Source: Sisyra terminalis (Eukaryota; Arthropoda; Insecta; Neuroptera; Sisyridae). Taken from it: DNA of 64,000 bases. The notes beneath the pieces were generated by a model. It did no database searches and had not been told where the DNA came from. It saw nothing but the letters and a program-made list of their open reading frames with translations. Shown here one piece after another: positions 25,074 to 37,500 of the stretch. The stretch covers positions 45,890,630-45,954,629 of the forward strand of contig OY292274.1 of the NCBI GenBank assembly GCA_958496175.1. Reading direction: 5' to 3'. The first letter of the stretch is position 1. The number at the start of each line of letters is the position of its first letter. The translations under genes were made by a program, and so were the position numbers.

Positions 25074-26182
25074 CTATAGTACAATATCAGGATTCCAGGC
25101 ATATTTTTCCTTAACACACAAAGAATTTAATTTTTCCATATCTGTTTGTGAAACAGAAAAATCAACTTTAAAATTTTGTTCAATATGCTGGTGACTCGAT
25201 GCTTTAACCGCAACTGGAATGTATCTGTCCACCGACCATTTGATAAGAATTTGAGCTGGAGAACAAGAATATTTAATAGCCAACTCTTTTACGGTTCCAT
25301 CAGAAAGTAAATGCTTAGTATTTGAACTGCCTAACGGTGAATAAGCCTGCAAGACAATTCCATGTTTCCGGCAGAATTCTAAAAGATTGTCTTGGTGGTA
25401 ATGAGGATGCCATTCCACCTAAAATTTATAGTAAAAATATTTTTTGTATATTCAATAGAAAAAGCACAAACTTGGTTGACTGAAGGTAATATTTGCGGAG
25501 AATGTCGAATTAATTCTTCAAGATGTTTGATAGTGTAATTTGAGACACCAATAGATCGTAAAAGTCCTCGTTTATATAAATCGATTAAGGTGAGCCACGT
25601 TTTTTCGCGAAGTTCTGGGTTATGAGCGTAATCAGCTCGCTTTCCTTCCATTCCTGGCCAATGAATTAAATATAAATCAATATAAGACAAGCCCAAGTTG
25701 TTGAGACTGGTTTGAACTGCCGTTCTTATTCGACCTTCGTCGCCACTATCTCGTGGGGCTAAAACCCAATATTTTCATTTGATACCAAAAAGTAATGTCT
25801 TTTTCATATCTTCTTACAAAGTTTTGTAGTTATAAAAATATCTTCCCGCTTTAAATTGTATTTGGGTAGCAATTTTTTTAAGGCTAACCCGATTGAAGTT
25901 TCGTTACCGTAAACGGCCGCCGTATCTTTTTAAAAAAGAAAAAAAAACAGTATATTTGTTTAGTATTATTTAATATAAAATTTACCAAAAGAACGATAAC
26001 CGCAAGATAAGGCACTGTCGATTACTTGGTAGATTCTTTCATCCCCGCGAATTTGAAAAGTTCCAACTGGAATTGGGAAGCAAAATGTTAATATTGGTTA
26101 AATGTTTGAAGTTTTGAGCATGAAAATCTGGCTTACAAGAAATCAAAGGTAAAAATTGTCCAGTTAAAAGTTTAACAGCCAT
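25074..26182 (-). CDS. Aldo-keto reductase (AKR superfamily)
   Basis: Cytosolic NADPH-dependent carbonyl reductase of (alpha/beta)8-barrel fold. Exons on the minus strand: 26182-26137, 26066-25986, 25925-25818, 25758-25472 and 25418-25074 (867 nt, 288 residues, typical for the compact AKR types). The catalytic tetrad is visible: Asp and Tyr in FDTAAVYGNE (residues about 43 and 48), Lys in ITTKL (about 77), and His in YLIHWPG (about 110). SIGVSNY, VNQVEWHPHY and QAYSPLGS are the standard signature segments. The cofactor-binding part follows in IPVAVKASSH. The usual GFGTF near the N-terminus is SFGTF. Closest in style to glyoxal reductase/prostaglandin F synthase-like AKRs. Its substrate cannot be told from sequence. 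It shares a 440-bp divergent promoter region with the zinc-finger gene. Confidence 0.93.
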
Positions 26183-26621
26183 TATTATTTTGATAAAATA
26201 TTAATATCAAAGTTTTAAATAGTTTATAATTTGAATATAGGTAATAAAATGATTGCAATAAAATTTGTTAGTTATTTGACGTATTTGACTGTATTTGACA
26301 TTTAGTGAAGATACAAACCAAGTTGTTAAAAATGCCTATATGAGGCATATTAAAGCAGGATCAGCAGGATTTTTTTTAAATGACTGATTTTTATAAATTT
26401 TAAATTGTAAAAGGATAAAATATAAGTGAATATTACCATCATAATTTTCCAAAAATATGATTTTGATGTGATTAACAAGTTATCGAATTATACCTCTTCA
26501 AAGATTGACAAAAGCTGTATTGTTCAAACTTTGACATCTGTCAATTTTGACATTAAAGTTTGGGTTGAAGCGGGTTGAAGGATTGAAGTAATTGCAGTTT
26601 CAAAAGTTATTGACAAATAAA
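26183..26621. promoter_or_regulatory. Putative bidirectional promoter interval
   Basis: 439 bp between the start codons of the minus-strand reductase and the plus-strand zinc-finger gene. It contains a short direct GGGTTGAAG repeat at about 26,562 and 26,573, plus 'CTTTGACATCTGTCAATTTTGACA'-type repeats near 26,530. No TATA box is evident. The regulatory role is inferred from the layout only. Confidence 0.4.
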
Positions 26622-29600
26622 ATGTTTGACAAAAATATTTGTCGTTTATGTGTTGAAAAAATACCAATAGACAACGCATTAAAATTATCAAACTCATCAA
26701 CTCTAGAAGTCAACATCGAATATAAAATCAGTTATTGCTTTCGCATTGAAATAAACCAAACCGATAAACATTTCCCAAACTACATTTGTAAACAATGCAA
26801 AGATAAGCTCGATTTCACTTTCGATTTTATATGTCAAGTAGAAAAAGCACAAAAATTTCTCAACGATGAACTTAATAAAGCGTCACATATCCAATCTACA
26901 GTGCCAAACAGCAAAAAGTGTGATTCCGAAGATATTTCTTCCATCCAAACATTTGTGGAATTTAGCCACATTAACGATTCAAATGAAGAGATTGAAGGTA
27001 TGAGTTTTTCTTCTCCATTTTTCTAAATAATGGCCATTTAATGGATACTAGCATGTAATACTATATATCAATATGTATGGTTTTACCTTGCACCAATATT
27101 GTTCACTTAGAAATTTACTCACAGAGAAAATTCTTCACACAGAAATTAACGGACAATGATATATCCTCACATGGAAATCAACCCACAGGAAAAAATATTT
27201 TAATGTTTAATTATTTTATTATTAATGTTCGGATTCGTACAAATATTATGTTCAAAATTATGCTACAATTAATTAGTCATTATTTAAATTAGTGGGAAAA
27301 TCTCATTTTAGGAATCATCATGCCATATATCTATTTATTTAATTTTGATTGTCATCGAAATTCGTCAATAATCAAACTGATTATTAAAACCATTATTGTC
27401 AACTAACAAATTCATTGTTTAGCAGTTTGAAATAAGTACCAGTATAAAAGTACCAAGTACTGTATAAGACTTGTTTTTGAAGTCTCAAATCGAATCATAT
27501 TATGTAAAAAGTGTATCAGAAAATTAAAATAAAATAATTAAAAAACAATTAGTAGATATTGTTAGTATAACAATCATAACGATATTAACATTGAATTTAC
27601 AAAATAATCGCGAATTATGGTAAACAAAACTGAAACTTTGCCAGGTAGGACATGAGCCTTTATTTTTTTAAATTTTTCAAAGAACAAGTTTTTTTCAAAT
27701 TGGATAAAAGCGTATTACAATACTAATAATAAGTAGCAATTAATCAAATAAAAAATAAAATAAATATTTTTCTTGTGGGTTAATTTCCACGTGAGGATAC
27801 ATCATTGTGCGTTAATTTCTGTATGAGGAATTTTCTATGTGAGCAACAATGCTAGTACGCAATTGTTGATGGGCAATATTCGTGTGAGAAATTTTCTTGT
27901 GAGCAACTATCATATAACCATACAACAATATGCTAACCATTTATTATAATAGATAGATCCCCAATTTGATTATAAGGTAAGACTTTTATTTTAATTTTTT
28001 CTCTTTCAAGTTCAACGAGAATCAAAAGTGGAAATGGAGAGAGATTTATTGATTTTGGATGAGACAAATAAAACTAAAGAAAATATTGAAACATCGAAGC
28101 AGAAATGGAGGGAAAAGCGAAGCAAAACACTAATTAAATATTTTAGAGGTACCTACTTCATACGTTGAATCGAATACATTTAAAACAGATCTTGTATAGA
28201 TTATAAAAAAAATACAAATTGAATCATGCCAATAATATACATTTCAACTGTGGAAAAATATAGTTAAGAGCAGTCAAATTTGACAACAATGTTTTTTCTA
28301 CTTTGTTTTTAATTTAATTGGGGAATAAATCGGCTCATAATGAAAATGTTTGCCACAAAAGAGAATATTATCTCCATTATATCATATTTGAATTGAATTA
28401 ACAAAAAAATCGCGAATAGAATAAAAAACAAAGTAGAAAACACAACGTTGCCAGATTTGACTGTTCTAAAAGCAACTTGAGCAACCTTACATCGCATAAA
28501 AGTTGATAAATGTGTACATATCATAAGCCATTATCAGTGGTTCCTACATGCATAACAGTTTTTTAAATATCTGTTAATGTAATGACAGAAATTATATTAT
28601 CTCTATTTTACTACATTTTTTTGGTGTCCATGCGTTAAAAAGGATATTATTTTATACAATTTTAAATATTATTTTATATAATTAATTTATATGGAACTAA
28701 AAAAAAAGTTCCGTAACATAACTGTAACTAGTAAATTTATAATTGTAAGAAAACAGTTTCAAAGCCTATTATAGTAATATTGTTTTCTACCCTCATATAT
28801 TTTAAAAATATATTCTATGGCTGATGTTGGCTTATAACCATACTTAGGAATTTTATTAATGACGAAATAAATAGTTTTTAATAAACAAAAAAAAAATAAT
28901 TAGATTAGCAATATTGAGAAGAAAATCACAAATTGAAATTATAACAGAATACAGAACAATTTCGTTAAATTAAAAAAATGTATTTTAAACAAACTCAAAT
29001 AATCATAGAGATAATGTAAAAAAATAGAATCGTAAAAGTAAATGCGAGTAAACGCGAGACTAAATAAAAGGCTCAAGTTCCTTTTTAGTCAGTCAATATC
29101 TGGCAATGTTACATTTTCAACTTTTTTTTTCTATTCGCGATTTTTTCGTCAATTCAATTCTAATATTGTATAATTTTCTCTTTTGTGGCTAAATTTTCTT
29201 TATGAACCGATTTATTCGCGAATTTATTAAAAGCAAAGTAGAAAATGCAACGTTGCCAGATATTGACCGACCTAAAATGGACTAGAGCCGAATAAAAGAA
29301 AGACAGCTAATGCAAATTGTTATTCGTAGAGAATGTGTATCAGATACAAAATTTATGGTGCCAATTTTATTTTTTCTTTCTAACGTTGACATATTTTACT
29401 CTTCCAAGAGTCCTTTATGCCTTTACGGCTCTATTTTCTTACATTATCACTATGGGGACGTTTTTCCCCGCATTCCCGTTCCCATTAAGAGACATTCTAT
29501 TCTCCCTGTTCCTTATTCTCCTAGTATGCGAACGTATTTTATGAACGGTCCCTGAATTTTATGTTTTAATTTATACTTGTAGAATGGAAAAGTTATAAAT

Positions 29601-30672
29601 GGAAATGCCAAGACTGTACAGTTGAGTGCTTAAATGTAAAAGACTTCCGTAAACATTATACAGATATTCACAATAAATCCCCAGTTTACACTTGCAATGA
29701 ATGCAATAAAGTTTTATGCAAGTACGAGGTCTTCCAAAAGCATGTAAGAAATCATCGAAATTGTCATAAATACTGGTAAGCATTTCGTTGATTTCTATAA
29801 TTTAATCTAAATTGAAACTTTGTTATAGTTGTGAGATTTGTGGTAAATTTTCGTACAATAAAGAGCACCATGAGCGCCACAAGGAAACACATTCGAATGA
29901 GCGAAAATTCATGTGTTCGATTTGTGGGAAAAATTTTAAAACGAGCTGTTCGTTAAAAAATCACGAAAAGCTGCATTTGCCTCCCGAATTACGTGAGCAA
30001 TTCGAGTGCGATATTTGTCACAAAAAGTTGGCATCACAGCCAAGTTTGTGGGCGCATAAAAAGTTGCATACAGGAATTAAGGAGTTTAGTTGCAATATTT
30101 GTGGAAAAGTTTTTGCACAAAAGACCAATTTAATGCAACATACTTCTTTGCATAGCGAAACAGCGCCGTTTCAGTGTACTTTATGCCCAAGAACGTAAGT
30201 AGTATGCTATTGTTAAAATGTAGTTCTTAATTGTATTGTTTCAGATTCAAAACTGCTAGAAGGCTAAAACGACATGAAATAATTCATACGAATCTTAAAC
30301 CTTTCGAATGTGATAACTGTGGAAAACAATTTCGTACGAAACAGACTTTGAACGATCACAAAGTTATCCATAGCGATTTTTTTCCATATGAGTGTGAATA
30401 TTGCCAGAAGAGATTTAAACTAAAACAACTTTTAAAGGTTGAATTTTTAAAATTAATTTATCTAAATAGTTATTGAAACATACGTTTTTCTTGGTTTTTA
30501 TGAGTAGGTTCATTTTCGGCAACATACAGGCGAAAGACCGTATGAGTGTGTCGATTGTGACCACAGATTTGCCAATTGGTCGAATTATAATAAACATATG
30601 AAAGGCCGACATGGAACCAATATGACATCTCCCATAACACAGTTAATTCACGCTCAACGCCAACAATTATAA
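26622..30672 (+). CDS. ZAD-domain C2H2 zinc-finger protein
   Basis: Nuclear DNA-binding protein. Plus-strand exons: 26622-26997, 28011-28148, 29583-29775, 29829-30194, 30245-30437, 30508-30672 (1,431 nt, 476 residues). The ATG at 26,622 is the first in frame. Residues 4-80 form a ZAD, with Cys pairs in NICRLCVEK and YICKQCKDKLDF; this is an insect-expanded dimerisation domain. Exon 2 encodes a charged linker (KQKWREKRSK). C2H2 fingers follow from about residue 180: CQDC, CNEC, CEIC, CSIC, CDIC, CNIC, CTLC, CDNC, CEYC and CVDC starts, most with H-x3-H ends and HTG(E/I)-type linkers. I count about ten fingers, several split by introns. The first intron carries a foldback element and a half MITE; the second carries two MITEs. 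The DNA target is unknown. Confidence 0.93.
27060..27935. mobile_element. Foldback element with GTGAG-type internal repeats
   Basis: Inverted arms at about 27,060-27,200 and 27,765-27,935 share ATATGTATGGTT-like ends, a GAAAATATTT inner boundary and repeated modules such as GTGAGAAATTTTCTTGTGAG. Within each arm the module recurs in direct orientation (CTCACAGAGAAAATTC, CACACAGAAATTAACGG, CTCACATGGAAATCAACCC). The interior also carries half of a palindromic MITE. It lies in intron 1 of the zinc-finger gene. Confidence 0.6.
27600..27658. mobile_element. Palindromic MITE, half copy G
   Basis: Only the right arm is present: AAAATAATCGCGAATTATGG through TTTGCCAGG to AGGACATGAGCC. It is nested in the foldback element. 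Confidence 0.5.
28266..28484. mobile_element. Palindromic MITE, copy H
   Basis: Left arm TTTTTTCTACTTTGTTTTTA and right arm AACAAAGTAGAAAACACAAC to TTCTAAAAGCAACTTGAGC. It lies in intron 2 of the zinc-finger gene. Confidence 0.75.
29071..29288. mobile_element. Palindromic MITE, copy I
   Basis: GGCTCAAGTTCCTTTTTAGT at the left and GACCTAAAATGGACTAGAGCC-like right end. It is flanked by AAATAAAA / GAATAAAA (7 of 8 match), an 8-bp target duplication. It lies in intron 2 of the zinc-finger gene. Confidence 0.8.
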
Positions 30673-32535
30673 TATAAAAAAACGATTTATTTATGTCTTA
30701 GTTGTGATATTTTAAATTTTATTAAATTGTGATATTTTAAATTTATGATCATTTTACTATCATATTATTCCTTTTTATGCATTAAAACTATTCTCTTATT
30801 ACTTTATTTAGTTAGCAATTTTAGATGAATCCACAGGATCTATTTTGCCTTCTTTTCCTCTATTTTTCCATTCTTTTGATACAAAAAACTTACAATTAGT
30901 TATTTAATTTAAATATATAAATATTATTTCTTCTTTTCAGTTTTTCTCTTTTTCTGAAGGTCAGTAAAATGATTACATTCTTGTTTTTTTCTTTCATTGT
31001 TATTTAAGAAGGAAGGTGTACGTATGGTATCGTCAAAATATGATATATCTCAAAGGGTTACGAATTTCTGGATCTGTAAGTTCTTATGATTCATAACAAA
31101 AAAAATTTTCATAAAATGACGAAATGCACGTGATTTCCTCTACCTTTATGGAAGTTGCTTTTGCTGATATCTGAATAATATATGTAACCGTAATAGCTTC
31201 AAGATTGGAACAAAAAGAAATATGTATATTTTGCTTCAACTTTCCTTCAAATGTAAAAATTTATGCTATATTGCTGAAATAGTCCCAAAATTAATTTCAT
31301 TGAAGAAGTTTCAACAATATAAAATCACTGTAGTTATAATATAAAACCTTTTTATAAAAGTGAGGGGTCCATTTTTTAATTTAAAGTGATCTCTTCAAGG
31401 GAATCAATTTCATTCTTTGAATGTAAAATTTTTTATCTTGTTTTTAAACTCAAAATATAAATTTTGTCAATTGTTGAATCAACTAAATTCCTTATGATCT
31501 CATTTTACAGCCCCAACTAAGTTGAATTGGTTACATCACAATGTATGCTTATCAGTTGTATTTAAATGGACGTTTTTTAACCTTTTAAAACGGTAAGTTT
31601 AAAATTTTATTTATTTTTTAATATTAATGTCACTTCCCCACAATTGTTTCAAAAAGTTCTTCTGTTGAAAAAATTTAATCCCGTAAGTATATGCTATAGT
31701 TATAAGTTGGAAACTCTATCTGACTTAGTTTATAATGAATATTTACCTTGTCTTTTAAAGAAAATAACTTTGTAGCTCTTTTTTAGTTATAATGTTAACT
31801 TTCTATAAAAATTCACTATTACTAAGTTGTACTCTTAGACCTTTTTTTTTCGATTTTTTTAATACTTATATCAATTTTTTATGATTATTTCTGTTGTTTC
31901 GAATACACAGTCCTATATAAATTAGCTGTTAGCTGTAGTAGATCTTTACCTCTTATCGAAAATAGTCCATTTTTTTACTTTTGAAATAAAACTTGCTTAA
32001 TTTCTTAAAATTTATGTACCTAACTACATTTTGAAAGTCCCAAAATTATCTATAAATATTTGCTAGAGAAGCTTCAATCATGTAAGTACCGTGGTTATTA
32101 TCGTTATTATTATTGTACAATTTCACCCGAGTTAACTATGGATTTCTGTCCCTTTTTGAAAATAAACTGTGGTATCCCTTTTGGCAGGTTTTCCCAAAGT
32201 GTGGTACGGGTACTTCGAGGGGTACAGGGGAGATGTGATAGAGGTAGGTACATTAATTGGGTACTATGCTTGGTGCGGGGTAACAACTGAACCACACAAA
32301 ATATAATTTTTTTGACAATAATTTTTAACAAGGAGTATCAGCGTTACGAAAATTACAGAAAGGGTACACAATCCCCAACATTTGGAAAACACTTCCTAAA
32401 CATATAAAATTTCTGTATTAGGTACCTACAATTTTTAACAATAAGGTATATTTTTATGAAACTGAATCGCCCAATAATGAGTCCAGTTCAGTGTTTTATA
32501 TTGTTTTCGTGCTAGGTGCCACCTAAATTTATATA
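30673..32535. other. Intergenic, nothing recognised
   Basis: 3' flank of the zinc-finger gene (ATTAAA at 30,781 could be its poly(A) signal), then AT-rich DNA. No open frame here resembles a protein family. Confidence 0.4.
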
Positions 32536-33561
32536 GGGGAAGTCCGGGCATAGCGAATAGCCCAGGCAAAGCGAATACCCTACAATATTTCGAAATGCCT
32601 CGAGCAAATTTGCCTGTCGTAGGCCACGTGATCCGTCCTCCATTCCTTAATCGTAAACGAACAGACCTAGCGTAAGGTGACCCGTCGTTGGACAAAAAAA
32701 ATAGTTTAAATAAATAAATGATACTTTGTTACGATATTTCAAGATAAGTATTTTCATAATTACTCATGTACATGTGGTGTTACTGTTTTACCTTGTTTGT
32801 ATTTTTGAAGTGTATGCTTTCTTGTTGAATTACTGCAAGTTTTATTGAGATTTTGAATTTGGTTGTAGGTTAGGTTTGGTTCACCAAGTACCTATTGGGC
32901 AAAAAGAATACGGGCAAAGTGGATACGTATCCACTTTCGTATCCATTTCAATTTACCCGGTAGGCTTTCCGATCAATGGCTTTCATTTATAATGCTATAG
33001 ATGGTTTACAAATATAAAAGGAAAACTAATCAAGCCAAATGGAATGAGGATGATATGATGCTTGCGATAGCAGACTGTAATGCTGGTATTCCAGTGAAAA
33101 CGACAGCAAGAAAATATGGCCTACCTTATACTACTTTGTATAGGCATTGGAGAAAAGGTAGTTTTACTGCTCAACTTGGCCTTTTTCGCAAGGTTTTTAA
33201 CCACGAACAGGAGAACGATCTTCAATCGTATTTGCTGATAATTAAGTAGCTATATATCTATCATTAATTTCATTCTTCTTACATTGATTTCGATATTTTT
33301 TCTTTAATTTACCATGTGTTCACTTTGCCCTATGGTCCTATCCACTTTACTCGACTGGTTGGGCAAAGCGGATAGCTGTACCAATTTGAATATTGTTAGT
33401 AATTTTAAGTAAAATATTGATGATACCAAATTTTTGATAATTATATTAAAAATTATAATCAATACTTATTCATACTCAGCAACTGTTTTATTTCTATCTC
33501 TATACGTTTTCTTGCTATAGGTCATTAAAGCTTAAGGTGTCCACTTTGCCCGGACTTCCCC
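32536..33561 (+). mobile_element. pogo/Tigger-like DNA transposon, non-autonomous
   Basis: The terminal inverted repeats are GGGGAAGTCCGGGCATAG at 32,536 and the complement of GGGGAAGTCCGGGCAAAGTG ending at 33,561. TA dinucleotides flank both ends, as in Tc1/mariner-pogo integration. Subterminal GGGCAAAG(T/C)GGATA motifs recur near both ends, at about 32,898-32,945 and 33,361-33,372. It encodes only a transposase N-terminus (see 33,001). Confidence 0.85.
33001..33249 (+). pseudogene. pogo-type transposase N-terminal fragment (Psq helix-turn-helix)
   Basis: 82-residue frame starting MVYKYKRKTNQAKWNEDDMM. It continues with IPVKTTARKYGLPYTTLYRH, the Psq-type HTH that binds the terminal repeats in pogo/Tigger/jerky transposases. 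LGLFRKVFNHEQENDL then marks the beginning of the CENP-B-like second HTH. It stops at 33,247, with no DDE catalytic domain. It may produce a short DNA-binding peptide but cannot transpose by itself. Confidence 0.75.
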
Positions 33562-34466
33562 TAAGATTTAATGTGAACAGTCGAAGTTGAAACTTTTGAA
33601 CCTGGTGGGAGGAAAATATAGTGTAAAACTACTAGGTATATAAATATTTTTTTTGTAAAATATAAATTTAGAATTAGGCATATTTGAAACTAGTTTGTTT
33701 GATCTCTAAATTCAAGTCGTTATTGGTTTTCAAATGTAGATCAGGACTTTTCAAATCTGGATCAAACAAATACAGAGATTTGAAAAACGCGGCTGCCTTA
33801 TCGCCAATAATATTGTTGATCGTCTATCTAACCATATTAGAGCACAATTACGTTTTTTTCCTCTTAACTCCAGCTTAACAAAGTCAATATTTCGAGTGGC
33901 TTAATACGATTTGTGCCAAGTACTTTTACTATTAAATAAACGAAATCGAGAAAAAGCTATACCAATCAAATCTCTTTGACTCATTTATAGGATAAAATAT
34001 AGAATATTTCAAATCTGTTGGCTTAGATTCGATCGCAAAATTCAGAACCAAAGTTTCGTTTTCGATCAAATTTCTGACTCATTTTGAGGCTTCTTCATCA
34101 CTTTTCCTCGGTCGATTCATGTAATATTTATTGAGTTAATAGATAAGCACTCTGATAAATAATCAGAGGTTTGAATAAATAGATTCGAAATAAAAAAAAG
34201 AGTGTTATATCGATCCGATAACGCTGAAATTTTTTTATCAACCTGTTCGATAAATACGCGTGTCGTGTCGATATTGTGCAATGAAAAACATTACTATTTA
34301 AAGTCATCACTAAAATCAAGTCGGCTTTGCTTTTCATCAATCGATGTTCGATGGTTTGTCGACTCGCCAAGTCGATTTGATCTCAGTTAATGAAATTTAT
34401 TTTTAAATTGTAAAGTGGCATATTTTAGTGAAATTTCGAAAAAGGATTTGCAACAATAGTAGAGCC
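33562..34466. promoter_or_regulatory. Region upstream of the distal vnd exon
   Basis: AT-rich. An arthropod-style initiator TCAGTT lies at 34,383-34,388 about 80 bp before the ATG at 34,467. It is a plausible transcription start, with no TATA box in the right place. There is no other gene. Confidence 0.3.
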
Positions 34467-34561
34467 ATGTGCAGCAATGGCTATGACGATTACTATGATA
34501 ATAGTTGGCACCTAATACCGCCCGACTATGTCACCATTAACGATGATGACTATCGACTATC
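34467..34561 (+). CDS. vnd: vnd distal first coding exon (predicted)
   Basis: ATG at 34,467 opens 31 codons and two bases ([20 protein letters not shown], then acidic NDDD), ending at a strong GTAAGT donor at 34,562. The two leftover bases (phase 2) fit both the exon at 41,137 and that at 50,203. I do not recognise the peptide. It could instead belong to a separate transcript, but no other plus-strand coding exon follows for 6 kb. Confidence 0.5.
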
Positions 34562-37500
34562 GTAAGTTTTTAAAATTTAATTTAATTTTTTAATTAAAAA
34601 AAATCAAATATCAGTTACATTAGGAAAGAAGACTGAAATACTAAAGCCGATAAAATTTATCATAATGTTAAAGGATTGATAAGATTGTGAAAACGGACAA
34701 TTTTTATTTTCGTTCACATTTTAAACTAAAAAATACGAAAAAAAGAACTTCAATGTCGTTCAACGTAACTAATGAAAATTAAACGCAATTACCTTAATTT
34801 TTCTTAAGTTGTATTCATGATTTTCAGGACAAACTTAATCAAAATCGTTTAGATTTGATATTCTAAAGGTAAATTAGAACTTTTAGAAGCCCTTTATTCC
34901 CTATTAGTCAATCTATCAAATTCAAATTAGCCAGCTGATTTTTCCCTCCGTTTCCGAATCATCCATGCTTTTTAAGCCAATTAAAGCCGTTTGATAATTG
35001 TTGTTAAATACCCAACTAGGCTGAACAAACCTCGTAAGTTTATTAAGAAAAAGAACATCTGGCCCAGCATATTTCCCTTAAATATTGCGTGTTTTTACGT
35101 CGATGAAAAATCCTGAAGCGAAAAGGGATGATTTTGTTTAAAGTTCACCCCCTTTAGCACCCTTCTGCCTGATGTGCGTGTAAACGTTTAAACAGTTTTA
35201 ATTGTGTGTGTTAGTTAAATCAAGTTTTTAAACTTTTCAATTTCATCGTAGATATATATCGTCGATGAATAAAACGAATGAAGTAAAGTAAGCTTTTGCT
35301 TTCTCTAATACACTTTTTAGTAAGCACACTTTTTATGGTTGCATGCTTGTGAATTGTCTTAGTAAAAAGACAAAAGTGAAATGTTCGGATTGTAAAATTT
35401 ATAATTATTTAAAGTCGGTACATATTAAATAAGTGGAAAATCATCGACTGTTCAAATTACAATCACAAACCACCCTGTAGGTATTCATTAGTGTTTCTTA
35501 ACCAGAGGTGCCTGCATCCCTGGAGGAGCGGGAGAAGCCCCTATTAATATAAACTATGAAATTTTTGATAACAAATTTCGCAAAAAATGTATTTTTCTAA
35601 ACTTAAAAAACCAAGCACATTTTTTAATGGGGTGCGAAGATCTATTTTTAGATTTAAAGGGGTGCGGCTTACTTAAAAGGTAAAGAAACACTGATCTACA
35701 TGTACCTATATAAATCTAAAGATGTAAATCTTATACATAAAGCTTACTGGTGAGTGAGTGGTCAAGGTGGCCGCTCTAATACTGGTAGGTATCGGGTTCG
35801 GGTCTCGTATCGAGCAAATTTTCGATATTTCTTAATTTTCAGATTTTTATTAACCCTAGAGTCGCTAAAAACCTTAGTAGCTATAAAGCGACGGTAAATA
35901 ACACTAAAAAATATCTTATGTAGTATATTTTATTTTGTAATGATATCTCTTCTTAAAGTTTTATTTTTTTATGCAAAAAAAAAAAACAAATGAAAATTGG
36001 TATCGCCAATTCAAAATACAAACTCCAAATTAGAATGCAAAATAGATTTAGCTATAGGTAGCCTGAATGGAAACACGAGAAGCAATATCTGAAAAATGAT
36101 GGTGAACATTGATTTCTATGTAAAGACCTTTTTTTTTGGTAGCAACCTAGACTCATTTTGTTATTAGATATGAGATTCTTAAGCTTACATAGTTTTTCAT
36201 TTGCCTCTCTATTAAAGGATAACAAAATAGCCAAAAGCATTCCAAAGGTTCCGAAAACTTTTCGGACAGCTTTAGTCTCTCAATATCAGTTCCCATTATA
36301 TGTGGTACGAAACAGTACCATAAAACGTAAATGCTGATTAACTCGCTCCCTTAGTTTTCAATCTCTTCTGGAGGGCGAATGGTACCTCATACATATATGG
36401 CAATGTGTAATTTTTTTCTCTTCGAGTAGCCGCTACTCGATAGAAGCATACAAATATACATTTTAAAGTAAAATTGAATTGGAAATGTGTGGGAAAAATA
36501 TTACAATTATATAAAAAGAAGAAAACATGGGGCATTAGAAATAAATGTTTGATACTGAGTGATAACAAGTGAGAAACATGAAATTTTGGATCTGGATATT
36601 GATACCTACACGAATAAATAAATAAAATGATACGGGTTTCAGTTATGGTTATAGATATGAACCAATTTCGAATTGCCCAAAAGTTTAGGATAATTTCAGA
36701 TATAAATATTCTTTTTTTTGGAATTTTAAAAAAAGTACAAATAAAAAGTACAAAACTGTACAAGGTAACAGTTTGATTTTACGAATCTAACCTGGACTCC
36801 ACCACTATCCGAAATTATTTCAAATTATTATATCTAATTTGGTTACGATTGTACGGAATATCAGAATATTCCTGTAACAAATGCTTGCCCCTTTAAAAAA
36901 TTTCTTGCAAACGTATTAGAGAAAGATATCACACTGGTCAAAACTGTTTAAATATTAATTATATTTTATTATGGTGTATACCTCCTTTTTAATATATAGG
37001 CACCTATACAGGGTATACCAACACAAGAAAGTTGCCGGTTTAAATTTTTTGAAGTAATATTTCTTGTATTCTTATAGCTTCTTATAGCTAGTGACTATTC
37101 TCTATATAGTAAAACTGTGAACATTTCCTCATTGTAGTCACATTCAGTTTAGTAATTTTGAAAACTTTTGTAAGACTCACTTAAGGGCTTTAGTGTACAC
37201 TATTAAGTTTTGGGTTATACCTACTAAATAAAAATATATTCTCATTTTTTAAATGTGTAAAATAAGTACGCATATGTTTTTAAATCTACAAGAAAAAATC
37301 AATTAAAATTAAATTATATCTTCCCTATCACTACATAGTACCTATTCATTATACGTCCCGTTTACACTTTCGCCTGCTTATAATTAAAAAAAATAGCGTA
37401 ATTTTCAACTTATAAAACAACTGAACTCATTATTGTTATTATAATAGTAATTCATTTGTTTTCATACTACCCAATAAGTTAACAGGGGTTAAATCTTAAA

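Noticed and set aside
36338..36763. 141-codon minus-strand open frame
   Set aside because: Hydrophobic, low-complexity AT-derived sequence with no domain, no splice logic and no start context; read as chance.
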